The notes under the pieces: model-generated
What the model saw: only the letters and a program-made list of their open reading frames with translations
Told to the model about the DNA's origin: nothing
The model's database searches: none
Shown: positions 54,784 through 63,264 of the stretch, piece by piece
How positions within the stretch are numbered: the first letter of the stretch is position 1
Layout: every line of letters starts with the position of its first letter
Made by a program: the position numbers and the translations under genes
Assembly (NCBI GenBank): GCA_016721845.1
Contig: JADKHK010000013.1
Span: 1,098,501 to 1,162,500 of the forward strand
Length of the DNA: 64,000 bases
Direction of reading: 5' to 3'
DNA from: Lysobacterales bacterium
GTDB taxonomy: Bacteria > Pseudomonadota > Gammaproteobacteria > Xanthomonadales > Ahniellaceae

Positions 54784-56391
54784 ATGTCGTCATCGATCGC
54801 ACGAACGCTGGTCGCCGTCATGCTGACCGTCACGCTGTCAATCGAGTCGGCAGCCGCCCAGGAGTTCGAACTGTCGACACAGTCCGTCGTCGCCTCGGGC
54901 AGCAGCACCGCCAATGCGGCGAGCACGACCCACTCGGTCTCCAGTGATGGTCGATGGGTCTTGATCGGAAGCACGGCGACCAACCTGGTGACCGGTCAGT
55001 CCGATACCAGCAACTCGGCCGACGTATTCCTGCGCGACCGCACCACAGGGACAACCATTCTGGTATCGCGTGCCGCCGGAACGACCACGACGACTGCGAA
55101 CGGGGAATCTTTTCCGCGCGCCGTCAGCGACGACGGTCGCTACGTCGTCTTTCTCACGCTCGCCACGAACCTCGTCGCCGGCGTGACGGACAACAACAGT
55201 GCTTGCGATATTTATCTGTTCGACCGTCAGAACGGGACGAACAGACTCGTGTCGCATGCGGCTGCTTCGACCCTGCAAACCGGCAATGCCAGTTCGTTTG
55301 CTTTCGACCCAACGGCGATCGACGCGACTGGCGTCGTGGTCGTTTTCCATTCGTACGCCACCGATCTCGTAGCCGGTCTGCAGGACACCAACGGCGACGC
55401 CGACATCTTTCTGTTCGACACCAGCACGAATACGCGCACACTGGTATCGCGCTCGGCCAGCAATCCGGCGTCGACCAGCACAAATTCTTCGCTGCCGATG
55501 CAGATCAGTCCGGGTGGACGCTACGTCCTGTTCATTAGCAGTGCTTCAGACCTCGTTGCCGGCGTCACCGATACCAACGGCACCTTCGACGCCTTTCTGT
55601 TCGATCGGCAGAGCAGCACCAGCGAGTTACTGTCATCCGCCGCCGGGCAGCCCAACCAGGCGGCGAACAGTCAATTGAACAACGCGGTCATGAGCCTTGA
55701 CGCACGCTGGGTGGTGATGAACACACGCGCCACCAACATGATCGCGGGCCAAGTCGACGGCGTCGGCACCGATGATGTGTTCCTGCTCGATCGAAGTACA
55801 GGATCGCGACGCCTGCTCTCGGGCGTCAACGGCTCGCAGACCACGACGATGGGTGCGCTCCAGACGGTGACGCCGAGGCAATTGTCCGCCGACGGTCGCT
55901 TTTTCGTGATCAGCACCCAAGGTACCAATCTGGTGGCCGGCGTGACCGACAACAACAGCGCCAATGACCTGTACCTGTTTGACCGAATCGCCGGCAGCAC
56001 GAGCTTGATCTCGGGAGCCAACGGGTCGACCACGGTCACGGCGTCCGGACTGTCGCGAGCGGCACGGCTTAGCCAAGACGGCGCCTGGTTGATGTTCACT
56101 TCGCAGGGCACGAATCTGAAAGCCGGGTTGCAAGATACCAATGGAGGCGAAGACGTATTCATGCTCGAAACGGGCTCACGCCAGCTCACCGCCCTCAGTG
56201 TTGCTTCTGCACCGCCCGAGACCGCCGCGAACGGCTCAAGCGCCGGCGTGGCGATGAATGCCGACGGCTCTGTCCTGGTGCTGGACAGCACCGCCACCAA
56301 TCTGCCGAACACACCGACCGACGCCAACCTCGCAACGGACGTTTTCGCCGTGAAGCACCGGCGCAATGTGTTCGGCGACGGGTTCGAATGA
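54784..56391 (+). CDS. Secreted eight-repeat beta-propeller-like protein with FGDGFE C-terminus
   Basis: A 535-residue exported protein: signal peptide MSSSIARTLVAVMLTVTLSIESAAA, then eight tandem repeats with a period of 62-65 residues. Each has the pattern DGR(W/Y)V...S.ATNLVAG..D.N...D(V/I)(F/Y)LFDR..G....LVS, starting near residues 55, 117, 182, 244, 306, 370, 432 and 494. That pattern resembles TolB/WD40-like PD40 propeller repeats and would close as an eight-bladed propeller. The DTNGDAD-type loops look calcium-binding. The chain ends in NVFGDGFE, a short tail I associate with secreted proteins of this order. ATG 54784 is chosen for the signal peptide; 54724 is an alternative. Function unknown. 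Confidence 0.85.
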   Translation: MSSSIARTLVAVMLTVTLSIESAAAQEFELSTQSVVASGSSTANAASTTHSVSSDGRWVLIGSTATNLVTGQSDTSNSADVFLRDRTTGTTILVSRAAGTTTTTANGESFPRAVSDDGRYVVFLTLATNLVAGVTDNNSACDIYLFDRQNGTNRLVSHAAASTLQTGNASSFAFDPTAIDATGVVVVFHSYATDLVAGLQDTNGDADIFLFDTSTNTRTLVSRSASNPASTSTNSSLPMQISPGGRYVLFISSASDLVAGVTDTNGTFDAFLFDRQSSTSELLSSAAGQPNQAANSQLNNAVMSLDARWVVMNTRATNMIAGQVDGVGTDDVFLLDRSTGSRRLLSGVNGSQTTTMGALQTVTPRQLSADGRFFVISTQGTNLVAGVTDNNSANDLYLFDRIAGSTSLISGANGSTTVTASGLSRAARLSQDGAWLMFTSQGTNLKAGLQDTNGGEDVFMLETGSRQLTALSVASAPPETAANGSSAGVAMNADGSVLVLDSTATNLPNTPTDANLATDVFAVKHRRNVFGDGFE

Positions 56392-56541
56392 TGTGACATG
56401 TCCTTCAGCGGGGACGGATTGGCGGACGGCCAAGTTCGCGACAGATCGTTGAAACGAGCGGTCGATCACGCCGATCGGTACATCGGCCGGTCGCATTGCT
56501 CCGATACAATTTGTAACTCGTCATCCTCAAGGCGCTCCCTG

Positions 56542-57405
56542 ATGAATTTGAAGTTCCTGATCCCGGTGCTCCTGGCCGCGAGCCTTTGTTGCGCAGCAGA
56601 TCATTCCATGGCGGCCGCCCCGATCGCCCCAGGCGACCTGATGCTTGTCATCGGCGCCAAGAACGACGAAGCGACGAAGGCAGCCGCGGCTCGCATCCAG
56701 TCGGCGGCCGACGCGGGCAATTCGTTTGCGATGTACGACGTCGGTTCGCTGCATCGCCAGTCGAGTCGCAAGGGCGCGGCCGTGTTTGCCTATGACCCGG
56801 GCAAGGCCCTTAAATGGCTGACACGCGCGTTCGACGGCGGGCGCCTGACCGCGGCCTACAAGGTCGCGCTGACCTATGCCGCCATCGGCGACGACATGGA
56901 GGCGATGGGCTGGGCGCAGGTGTATACGCATTTTGTTCGACCGACCGAAAAGCGGAGCGGTCGGCAAATCCAGTTTCGACTGGCCCTGCTCAACGACTTG
57001 TATGCGCGCATCGGGCGTGATCGCGAAGACGCCATCGAGTCGCGACTGATGACCTTGCTCGACAAGCACGGACCCAGCTACGAAGCGGGCGTTCGGCGGA
57101 ACGAACCTCGACATCCGGACTGGATCGACGACGAGGACGACTGCAAGCTGACCGAACTGCCCATTCGCCACAACGAACCGGTTCGCCAGCCAGTCGATGG
57201 ACTGGTCGAATACCTCGTGGAAATCGATACGCAAGGCCGACCTGGCGCGTTCGTGGCACTGGATTCCGCGCCCCAGGCCATGATCGAACGCGACCTGCGC
57301 GACCTTGTGCAGCGTCTCGACTGCAAACCGCAGCGCCGCACGCGGTATGCGTTCCAGAACTTCCAGCTACAGTACGGCTCGAGGTTGCGACTGGAATCGG
57401 ATTGA
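56542..57405 (+). CDS. Exported Sel1/TPR-like repeat protein
   Basis: A 287-residue protein with a signal peptide (MNLKFLIPVLLAASLCCAADHSMAAA) and a helical region (about residues 45-160) with Sel1-like spacing (AADAGNSFAMYDVGSLHRQ, KALKWLTRAFDGGRLTAAYKVALTYAAIG). The C-terminal about 90 residues form a separate domain containing PVDGLVEYLVEIDTQGRPG and ending SRLRLESD, reminiscent of TonB-C-like exporters but not firmly so. The stop shares a base with the next start (TGATG). Function unknown; envelope location likely. Confidence 0.75.
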   Translation: MNLKFLIPVLLAASLCCAADHSMAAAPIAPGDLMLVIGAKNDEATKAAAARIQSAADAGNSFAMYDVGSLHRQSSRKGAAVFAYDPGKALKWLTRAFDGGRLTAAYKVALTYAAIGDDMEAMGWAQVYTHFVRPTEKRSGRQIQFRLALLNDLYARIGRDREDAIESRLMTLLDKHGPSYEAGVRRNEPRHPDWIDDEDDCKLTELPIRHNEPVRQPVDGLVEYLVEIDTQGRPGAFVALDSAPQAMIERDLRDLVQRLDCKPQRRTRYAFQNFQLQYGSRLRLESD

Positions 57406-58007
57406 TGGGACGACGCGTCGTCATCGCGGCGATCTTGCTGCTCGGTATTCATCAGGCTTGGGATCTTTACGCGCATCGACCGCTGGCCCGTCCGCCGGGC
57501 GTGCTGGTCACGAACGAACCACAGCAACGCGAACCGGCCCGCTCGGCGCCGATCGTGCGCGACGATTTCACGCTGCAGCCGCTTGCGGATTTCGAATTCG
57601 AGGCGCGTGTGCTGCTGGTCTCGCGCTATCGCTGGGATGCCGAATCGGCGCTGGCCCCGTACGATCTCGGCATCGGCTGGGGGCGCATGTCCGACACCGC
57701 CGTGATCGATCGACTCGCGCTGTCGCAATCCGCACGATTCCTGTCCTGGCGCTGGCAGGACGCGCCGCCCATTCCGGCCGATGAAATCACGCGCTCGGCC
57801 GCGAACGTGCACGTGATCCCTGCGAACGCGATGATCGCGCGACAGATTGCCGGACTGCGCAGCGGACAACGCGTGCACGCCCGGGGCGTGTTGGTGGAAG
57901 CCAGCCGCAGCGATGGCTGGCGCTGGCGCAGTTCGCTCCGCCGTGACGATGGCGGGCATGGCGCCTGCGAATTGATGTACGTCGAATCACTCGATGTCGA
58001 GGACTGA
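57405..58007 (+). CDS. Uncharacterised envelope protein with N-terminal anchor
   Basis: A 200-residue protein with one N-terminal hydrophobic segment (VVIAAILLLGIHQAWDLYA) acting as signal or anchor, then a soluble domain with many Trp/Tyr-containing strands (VLLVSRYRWD, DLGIGWGRMSD, FLSWRWQD) and a final GACELMYVESLDVED. The middle SANVHVIPANA and SGQRVHARGVLVEA suggest an OB-like beta barrel. No family recognised. Start ATG 57405 is coupled to the preceding gene by TGATG. Confidence 0.75.
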   Translation: MGRRVVIAAILLLGIHQAWDLYAHRPLARPPGVLVTNEPQQREPARSAPIVRDDFTLQPLADFEFEARVLLVSRYRWDAESALAPYDLGIGWGRMSDTAVIDRLALSQSARFLSWRWQDAPPIPADEITRSAANVHVIPANAMIARQIAGLRSGQRVHARGVLVEASRSDGWRWRSSLRRDDGGHGACELMYVESLDVED

Positions 58008-58012
58008 ACGCG

Positions 58013-58684
58013 ATGCTGGACCTGGTGCTGCGCTATTCCCTGACCTTCGTCCTGCACGCTGCACTCGGCGCAGCCTCCGTGCTAGCTGTTGCGTGGTTGC
58101 TCTACCGCATCGGCCGCCACTTCGGCTGGCAGCAGCGCGGTGACCGTGGACCACGCTGGCTGGCGACGGTCCTGCGCGTGTTCGGCATAGTGATGCTGGT
58201 CGTCGCCACGACCACGACGGGCTTGCAGACCGGCAGTATCCAGGTTTTGGCGCAAGCAGTGGAACAGGGTGCGCAGGAACTGGTTCTGGGGGCGGCCATG
58301 GAAGCGGGCAAGCCGCTCGGGATCCACTCCGCCGACCAGAAACTCACGATCGCCGACGCCGAACGGCTGATCACGCGATGGGCACCCGCGCTGGCCGAAC
58401 GCAGTCGCGATGCGCTCACCACACATCCCTGGTGGCAGCGGGCCGGCAACTTCTGGCAGGCCATTCCGGGTGTGCTGCGCGGCTGGATCGCGCACCAGGG
58501 TCCGCACACCGAAACCACGCCACGCGAACTGGTGGCTTATGTCTGGCGCAATGCCGCCGCTCCGGCAGTGGCTTCGGCAAAATGGCAGGCGCTGGTCTTC
58601 GCCTATGGCATCGGCGCATTGATCGTCGCCACGGTCGCGCTGATCGAATGGTTATGGCTGGCGTGGACGCGACGACCGGGCTGA
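58013..58684 (+). CDS. Uncharacterised membrane protein
   Basis: A 223-residue protein with two N-terminal membrane segments (about residues 10-33 and 53-72), a soluble helical middle of about 120 residues and a C-terminal membrane segment (LVFAYGIGALIVATVALIEWLWLAW). No recognised motif. It starts 6 bp after the preceding gene, so 56542-58684 probably form one transcript of three envelope genes. Confidence 0.72.
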   Translation: MLDLVLRYSLTFVLHAALGAASVLAVAWLLYRIGRHFGWQQRGDRGPRWLATVLRVFGIVMLVVATTTTGLQTGSIQVLAQAVEQGAQELVLGAAMEAGKPLGIHSADQKLTIADAERLITRWAPALAERSRDALTTHPWWQRAGNFWQAIPGVLRGWIAHQGPHTETTPRELVAYVWRNAAAPAVASAKWQALVFAYGIGALIVATVALIEWLWLAWTRRPG

Positions 58685-58685
58685 A

Positions 58686-59495
58686 TCATCTCTTGCCGAG
58701 ATGTCGCGCCAGCCAGTCGCGCTCCTGTGCCATCAGCCACAAACCGAATGCCGCCAGCAATCCGATCACCAGCGTTGCGCCATTCACGAACACCATCAGC
58801 TTGCCCATCGCATCCGGCATTTCGCTGAAGAACATGAACGCGATGATGACGAAGAACAGGCCGAGACCGCGCCCGCCGGCCTGGTAGTCGATCTCCGCAT
58901 CGCGCGCACGGCCCAGGGTCGCCAGCGTGGCGATCATTGCGACCAGCGGCGTCGCGGCCACCACCAGCAATGCCCGCTGCAACGCGATGTCGCTGCGCAC
59001 CAGCGCAATCACGTCGAGCTCCTGGTGACGGAACCAGAGCGCGAACAGGAACGTGGCGATCAGTCCGAAACCCAGGTCGAACGCCAAGCCGGTGCCGGGA
59101 CGATAGACCTGCGTGGCTTCCTCGCGAATGCGGTTCTCGTTCTTCTGCATCGCCGTCACCATGTGCCAGACGAACTGGTCGTCGCTGAAGGATTCCAGTT
59201 GGCGGATCAAGCGTTGCCGCGCAAACACCCACTTGACGAGGTCGGAGAAGATGCCGACTGCGACACCGGCGAGCCAGACGACCAGCAATGATGCAGCCGG
59301 CCAGTGCCAGACATACAGGCCAAACAGGCCGATGCCACCGATGACCAGCCACTGCAGCATGGACATCGCCTGTGCACGCAGCCGCGACGGAGATCGACGC
59401 GCGAGTGCAGCGGGGGCGCAGACATCGAAGCGCTTTCGCATCGCCGCATCGATCTCGATGTAGCGGATCCCGTTGCCCGCATTCGCCATAGCCAT
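58686..59495 (-). CDS. Uncharacterised polytopic membrane protein
   Basis: A 269-residue protein with a soluble N-terminal 45 residues and about six membrane segments (near residues 45-62, 66-85, 139-156, 168-188, 203-222 and 228-248). A hydrophilic loop with FSDDQFVWHMVTAMQKNENRI lies between segments 2 and 3. ATG at 59495; GTG 59498 and ATG 59489 are alternatives. Converges on the preceding gene with a 1-bp gap. No family recognised. Confidence 0.7.
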   Translation of the reverse strand: MAMANAGNGIRYIEIDAAMRKRFDVCAPAALARRSPSRLRAQAMSMLQWLVIGGIGLFGLYVWHWPAASLLVVWLAGVAVGIFSDLVKWVFARQRLIRQLESFSDDQFVWHMVTAMQKNENRIREEATQVYRPGTGLAFDLGFGLIATFLFALWFRHQELDVIALVRSDIALQRALLVVAATPLVAMIATLATLGRARDAEIDYQAGGRGLGLFFVIIAFMFFSEMPDAMGKLMVFVNGATLVIGLLAAFGLWLMAQERDWLARHLGKR

Positions 59496-59600
59496 CACCC
59501 ACTTTCCCGGACGATCCGATGATAGGCGGGTTGGCCGGCCAGCGCCGGTTCGTCACCGGCGCGGCCGGAGCCGGCCGTCCGTGGCCACGCCCGAGCTCAC

Positions 59601-59969
59601 TCAGCGCGAGGCAACGCGATCCCACGCGTCGCGAACGGCGCTGCGTGCACGTGACCAGGGAAAGTCAAAGTTGGCCGGGTCGATGTCCCAGGTGGTCTTG
59701 AGTTCCTGCGCAACATCGATCCAGGCCGCCTTGGGGTGCCGCATGCGCGCCATCCAGCCATGGCGATACGCTGCCCGGAAGCGCGAATAGTCCTCGCCCG
59801 GTGAGACATAGGGCTGGGCCGCGTAGTGCTTCGCCCAATAGGCTTCCTCGGCCACCGGATCGATCTCGGACGCCAGCGCGGGCAAGCGCTGGGTAATCGG
59901 CAATGTCTCGGTGACATCGACGGCTTCGGGATGATCAAGCACGAACTGCGCAAATTCGACGATGGTCAT
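59601..59969 (-). CDS. Small conserved-type hypothetical protein
   Basis: A 122-residue soluble protein rich in Trp, Tyr and Asp, with motifs GEDYSRFRAAYRHG and FPWSRARSAVRDAWDRV. Its EDYxxF...AYRHG and AVRDAWDR elements look like those of small stress-type proteins seen in many proteobacteria, but no function is established from sequence. It stands between the membrane-protein gene and prpC, with GC-rich inverted sequence on its downstream side (59530-59590). Confidence 0.7.
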   Translation of the reverse strand: MTIVEFAQFVLDHPEAVDVTETLPITQRLPALASEIDPVAEEAYWAKHYAAQPYVSPGEDYSRFRAAYRHGWMARMRHPKAAWIDVAQELKTTWDIDPANFDFPWSRARSAVRDAWDRVASR

Positions 59970-60096
59970 GGTCTACCTCCTGGCTGGGCCATCGCTCGCG
60001 AATGCGAAGCGATGCAGAGGAGGCGCAGGACGCATGCCATCAACAATAACATTGGGTTTCAAATACTTGGCGCACGCGACTGAGTGCCGAATGCAT

Positions 60097-60130
60097 GATC
60101 GTGCAGGCAGCGACTGCAGCCTGCACGATC
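60097..60130. repeat. 12-bp inverted repeat after prpC
   Basis: GATCGTGCAGGC (60097-60108) and its perfect inverse (60119-60130) with a 10-bp loop, 10 bp after the prpC stop on the minus strand. There is no T-run, so it may be a weak terminator, an mRNA-stabilising stem or a protein site. Confidence 0.5.
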
Positions 60131-60139
60131 GAAACGCCG

Positions 60140-61297
60140 TCAGCGGCGATCGATGGCGACGTAGTCGCGGTCGTCCGGACCGATGTAGTTCGCGTTCGGA
60201 CGGATGATCTTGCCGTCGATCCGTTGCTCGATGATGTGTGCGCTCCAACCCGAGGTACGTGCGATCACGAACAGCGGCGTGAACATCGGCGTCGGCACGC
60301 CCATCATGTGATACGCGCTGGCGCTGAACCAGTCGAGATTCGGGAACATCTTCTTCAGGTCCATCATCAGCATCTCGATGCGCTCGCTGACCTCGAACAG
60401 GCGCGCGTTGCCGCCTTCGGTACACAGGCGCTTCGAGATCGACTTGATGATCGGGTTGCGCGGGTCGCCGATCGTGTAGACCGGATGACCGAAGCCGATG
60501 ATGATTTCCTTGCGCTCCATGCGCGAACGGATGTCGACTTCGGCTTCGTCGGCCGAGCGGTAGCGCGCGATGATGTCCATCGCCACTTCGTTCGCACCGC
60601 CATGCTTCGGGCCGCGCAAGGCGCCGATCGCACCGGTGATCGCGGAGTAGAAATCGGAACCGGTACCGGCGATGACGCGCGAGGTAAAGGTGCTGGCATT
60701 GAATTCGTGTTCGGCGTACAGAATGAGCGACTGGTCGAGCGCACGCGCATGCAAGTCGCTGGGCGGTTTGCCGTGCAGCAGATGCAGGAAGTGCGCGGCG
60801 ATCGAATCGTCGTCGGTCTCGGTGTCGATGCGGCGGCCGTTGTGGCTGAACTGGTACCAGTACAGCAGCATCGATCCGAAGCTCGCCATCAAGCGATCGG
60901 CGATGTCGCGCGCCTCGTTGACCGGATGCGATTCCTTTTCCGGCAGCACGGTACCGAGCACCGAGCAGCCGGTGCGCATCACGTCCATCGGATGCGTATT
61001 CGCCGGCAACAGCTCCAACGCGTCCTGCACCTGCGGCGGCAGTCCGCGCAGGCGCTTCAGCTTGACCTTGTAGGCCGCCAGTTCCGAACGCGTCGGCAAA
61101 TGCTCATGCACGAGCAGGTGCGCCACTTCCTCGAAGGTCGCGTGTTCGGCCAGATCGGCGATGTCGTAACCGCGATAGTGCAGATCGTTGCCGGAACGGC
61201 CGACCGTGCAGATCGCGGTGTTGCCGGCGGCGACACCGGACAGTGCAACGGACTTCTTGGGCTTGAATGCAGAGGTGCTGGATTCGGATGCAGACAT
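60140..61297 (-). CDS. prpC: 2-Methylcitrate synthase
   Basis: Condenses propionyl-CoA with oxaloacetate. The 385-residue citrate-synthase-family protein has the catalytic His in KHGGANE, the second His in IIGFGHPVYT, and the PrpC-type ETDDDSIAAHFLHLLHG run, which separates it from the longer GltA. Start ATG 61297. It is 14 bp after prpB on the same strand, forming a prpBC unit of the methylcitrate cycle. prpD or acnD, and the regulator prpR, are not in the window. Confidence 0.94.
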   Translation of the reverse strand: MSASESSTSAFKPKKSVALSGVAAGNTAICTVGRSGNDLHYRGYDIADLAEHATFEEVAHLLVHEHLPTRSELAAYKVKLKRLRGLPPQVQDALELLPANTHPMDVMRTGCSVLGTVLPEKESHPVNEARDIADRLMASFGSMLLYWYQFSHNGRRIDTETDDDSIAAHFLHLLHGKPPSDLHARALDQSLILYAEHEFNASTFTSRVIAGTGSDFYSAITGAIGALRGPKHGGANEVAMDIIARYRSADEAEVDIRSRMERKEIIIGFGHPVYTIGDPRNPIIKSISKRLCTEGGNARLFEVSERIEMLMMDLKKMFPNLDWFSASAYHMMGVPTPMFTPLFVIARTSGWSAHIIEQRIDGKIIRPNANYIGPDDRDYVAIDRR

Positions 61298-61311
61298 GAT
61301 CGTGGTTCCCG

Positions 61312-62193
61312 TTACTTCTTCTTCGCGAACAGCGCGTCGAGCGCGCTTTCGTACTGGTGATAGCCGATGCGGTCGTACAGCTCGTCGCGGGTCTGCATCA
61401 AGTCGACGACGGATTTCTGGTGCCCGTCGCGGCGGATCGCGGTGTAGACCGCTTCGGCGGCCTTGTTCATGGCACGGAATGCGGACAGCGGATAGAGCTG
61501 GATGGCGACGCCGACTGAAGCCAGTTCGTCGCGCGTGAACAGCGGCGTCTTGCCGAACTCGGTGATGTTGGCGAGCACTGGCACCTTCACCGCATCGACG
61601 AAACGCTGATAGGTCGGCAGGTCGTAGGCGGCTTCGGCGAAGATGCCGTCGGCACCCGCTTCGACGCAGCGCTGCGCACGTTCGATCGCGGCATCGACGC
61701 CATCCACCGCGATCGCATCGGTGCGGGCGATGAGGAAGAAGTCGGGATCGGTCTTGGCGTCGGCCGCGGCCTTGACCCGATCGACCATTTCGTCGGCGGT
61801 GACGATTTCCTTGCCGGGACGATGACCGCAACGCTTGGCACCGACCTGGTCCTCGATGTGGCAAGCGGCCGCACCGGCCTTGATCAACGACTTCACCGTC
61901 CGTGCGATGTTGAACGCACTGGGGCCGAAGCCGGTGTCGATATCGACCATCAGCGGCAGATCACAGACATCGGTGATGCGTCGACAATCGATCAGCACGT
62001 CGTCCATCGTGTTGATGCCGAGGTCCGGCATGCCGAGCGAACCCGCGGCGACGCCGCCGCCGGACAGATAGATCGCCTTGTACCCTGCCCGCTTCGCGAG
62101 CAGCGCATGGTTGGCATTGATCGCACCGATCACCTGGAGCGGTTTTTCGGCAGCAAGTGCAGCGCGGAACTTGGCGCCTGCGGAATTCGTCAT
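61312..62193 (-). CDS. prpB: 2-Methylisocitrate lyase
   Basis: Cleaves 2-methylisocitrate into pyruvate and succinate. The 293-residue protein has the catalytic signature KRCGHRPGK (isocitrate lyases read KKCGH), the metal-binding MVDIDTGFG and HIEDQV, and the LYPLSAFRAM run. ATG 62193 is preceded by GGAGAAG; an ATG at 62205 is possible. It lies 43 bp after mdh, with a hairpin between. Confidence 0.95.
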   Translation of the reverse strand: MTNSAGAKFRAALAAEKPLQVIGAINANHALLAKRAGYKAIYLSGGGVAAGSLGMPDLGINTMDDVLIDCRRITDVCDLPLMVDIDTGFGPSAFNIARTVKSLIKAGAAACHIEDQVGAKRCGHRPGKEIVTADEMVDRVKAAADAKTDPDFFLIARTDAIAVDGVDAAIERAQRCVEAGADGIFAEAAYDLPTYQRFVDAVKVPVLANITEFGKTPLFTRDELASVGVAIQLYPLSAFRAMNKAAEAVYTAIRRDGHQKSVVDLMQTRDELYDRIGYHQYESALDALFAKKK

Positions 62194-62209
62194 CGTCTTC
62201 TCCATGGAA

Positions 62210-62231
62210 GAAGCGGCCCGAAGGCCGCTTC
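62210..62231. other. Hairpin between mdh and prpB
   Basis: A 9-bp stem GAAGCGGCC (62210-62218) with its inverse (62223-62231) and a tetraloop, 5 bp after the mdh stop, no T-run. May lower read-through from mdh or protect the prpBC message; it ends 16 bp before the prpB start. Confidence 0.5.
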
Positions 62232-62236
62232 AATGC

Positions 62237-63220
62237 TTACAGCAAGTGCGCCACGCCGGCGCGCTCTTCTTCGAGCTCGGCCAAGGTCTTGTCCATCATC
62301 GAGCGACTGTAATCGTCGACGGCGAGATCCGGGATGCGGGTGTATTCGCCATTGGCGCAGGTCACCGGCACGCCGTACATCACATCCTGCGGGATGCCGT
62401 AGCTGCCATCCGACGGAATGCCCATCGTGACCCACTTGCCGTTCGTGCCCAATACCCAGTCACGGACGTGGTCGATCGCGGCATTCGCGGCCGAGGCTGC
62501 GGACGAGAGTCCACGCGCTTCGATGATCGCAGCGCCACGCTTGCCGACCTTCGGGATAAAGGTGTCGCGATTCCAGCTCTCGTCGTTGATGAGGTCTTTC
62601 AGCGACTTGCCACCCGCGGTCGCGAAACGGTAGTCGGGATACATCGTCGGCGAGTGGTTGCCCCACACAATCAGCTTCTCGATATCGGCGACCGCGACAT
62701 TGGCCTTCGCGGCGAGCTGGCTCAGCGCCCGGTTGTGGTCGAGGCGCAGCATCGCGGTGAAATTCTTCTTCGCCAGGTCCGGCGCCGACTTCATCGCGAT
62801 GTAGGCATTGGTGTTGGCCGGATTGCCGACCACCAGCACCTTGATGTCGCGGCTCGCGGTCTCGTTCATTGCGCGGCCCTGCTCGGTGAAGATCTTGGCG
62901 TTCTCGAGCAGCAGGTCCTTGCGCTCCATGCCCGGTCCGCGCGGGCGCGCGCCGACCAGCAGGGCGACATCGGCGTCCTTGAAGGCTTCCTTCGGATCGG
63001 CGGTACCGACCATGCCGGCCAGCAGCGGGAAGGCGCAGTCTTCCAGTTCCATCATGCAGCCCTTCAACGCTGCCTGGGCCTTCTCCATCGGCAGCTCCAG
63101 CATCTGCAGGATCACCGGCTGGTCACGGCCGAGCATTTCGCCCGAGGCGATGCGATACAGCAGCGAATAACCGATCTGGCCGGCAGCACCGGTGACGGCA
63201 ACACGGACGGGCTTCTTCAT
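62237..63220 (-). CDS. mdh: Malate dehydrogenase
   Basis: NAD-dependent oxidation of malate to oxaloacetate, which PrpC and citrate synthase consume. The 327-residue protein is the type with VAVTGAAGQIGYSLL for NAD, ARPRGPGMERKDLL loop, VVGNPANTNAY and catalytic His in VWGNHSPTMYPD. This is the Thermus/Burkholderia-like MDH, not the 312-residue E. coli type. It is upstream of prpB on the same strand, so co-transcription is possible. Confidence 0.96.
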   Translation of the reverse strand: MKKPVRVAVTGAAGQIGYSLLYRIASGEMLGRDQPVILQMLELPMEKAQAALKGCMMELEDCAFPLLAGMVGTADPKEAFKDADVALLVGARPRGPGMERKDLLLENAKIFTEQGRAMNETASRDIKVLVVGNPANTNAYIAMKSAPDLAKKNFTAMLRLDHNRALSQLAAKANVAVADIEKLIVWGNHSPTMYPDYRFATAGGKSLKDLINDESWNRDTFIPKVGKRGAAIIEARGLSSAASAANAAIDHVRDWVLGTNGKWVTMGIPSDGSYGIPQDVMYGVPVTCANGEYTRIPDLAVDDYSRSMMDKTLAELEEERAGVAHLL

Positions 63221-63264
63221 GGCATCAATTCCTGAAAACAGTCGAGGGGAAGGAGGTGGGCAAC

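Noticed and set aside
59520..59600. Terminator between 59601-59969 and 58686-59495
   Set aside because: Several GC-rich inverted pieces exist (GCGCCGGT/ACCGGCGC) but there is no T-run on either strand and no single dominant stem.
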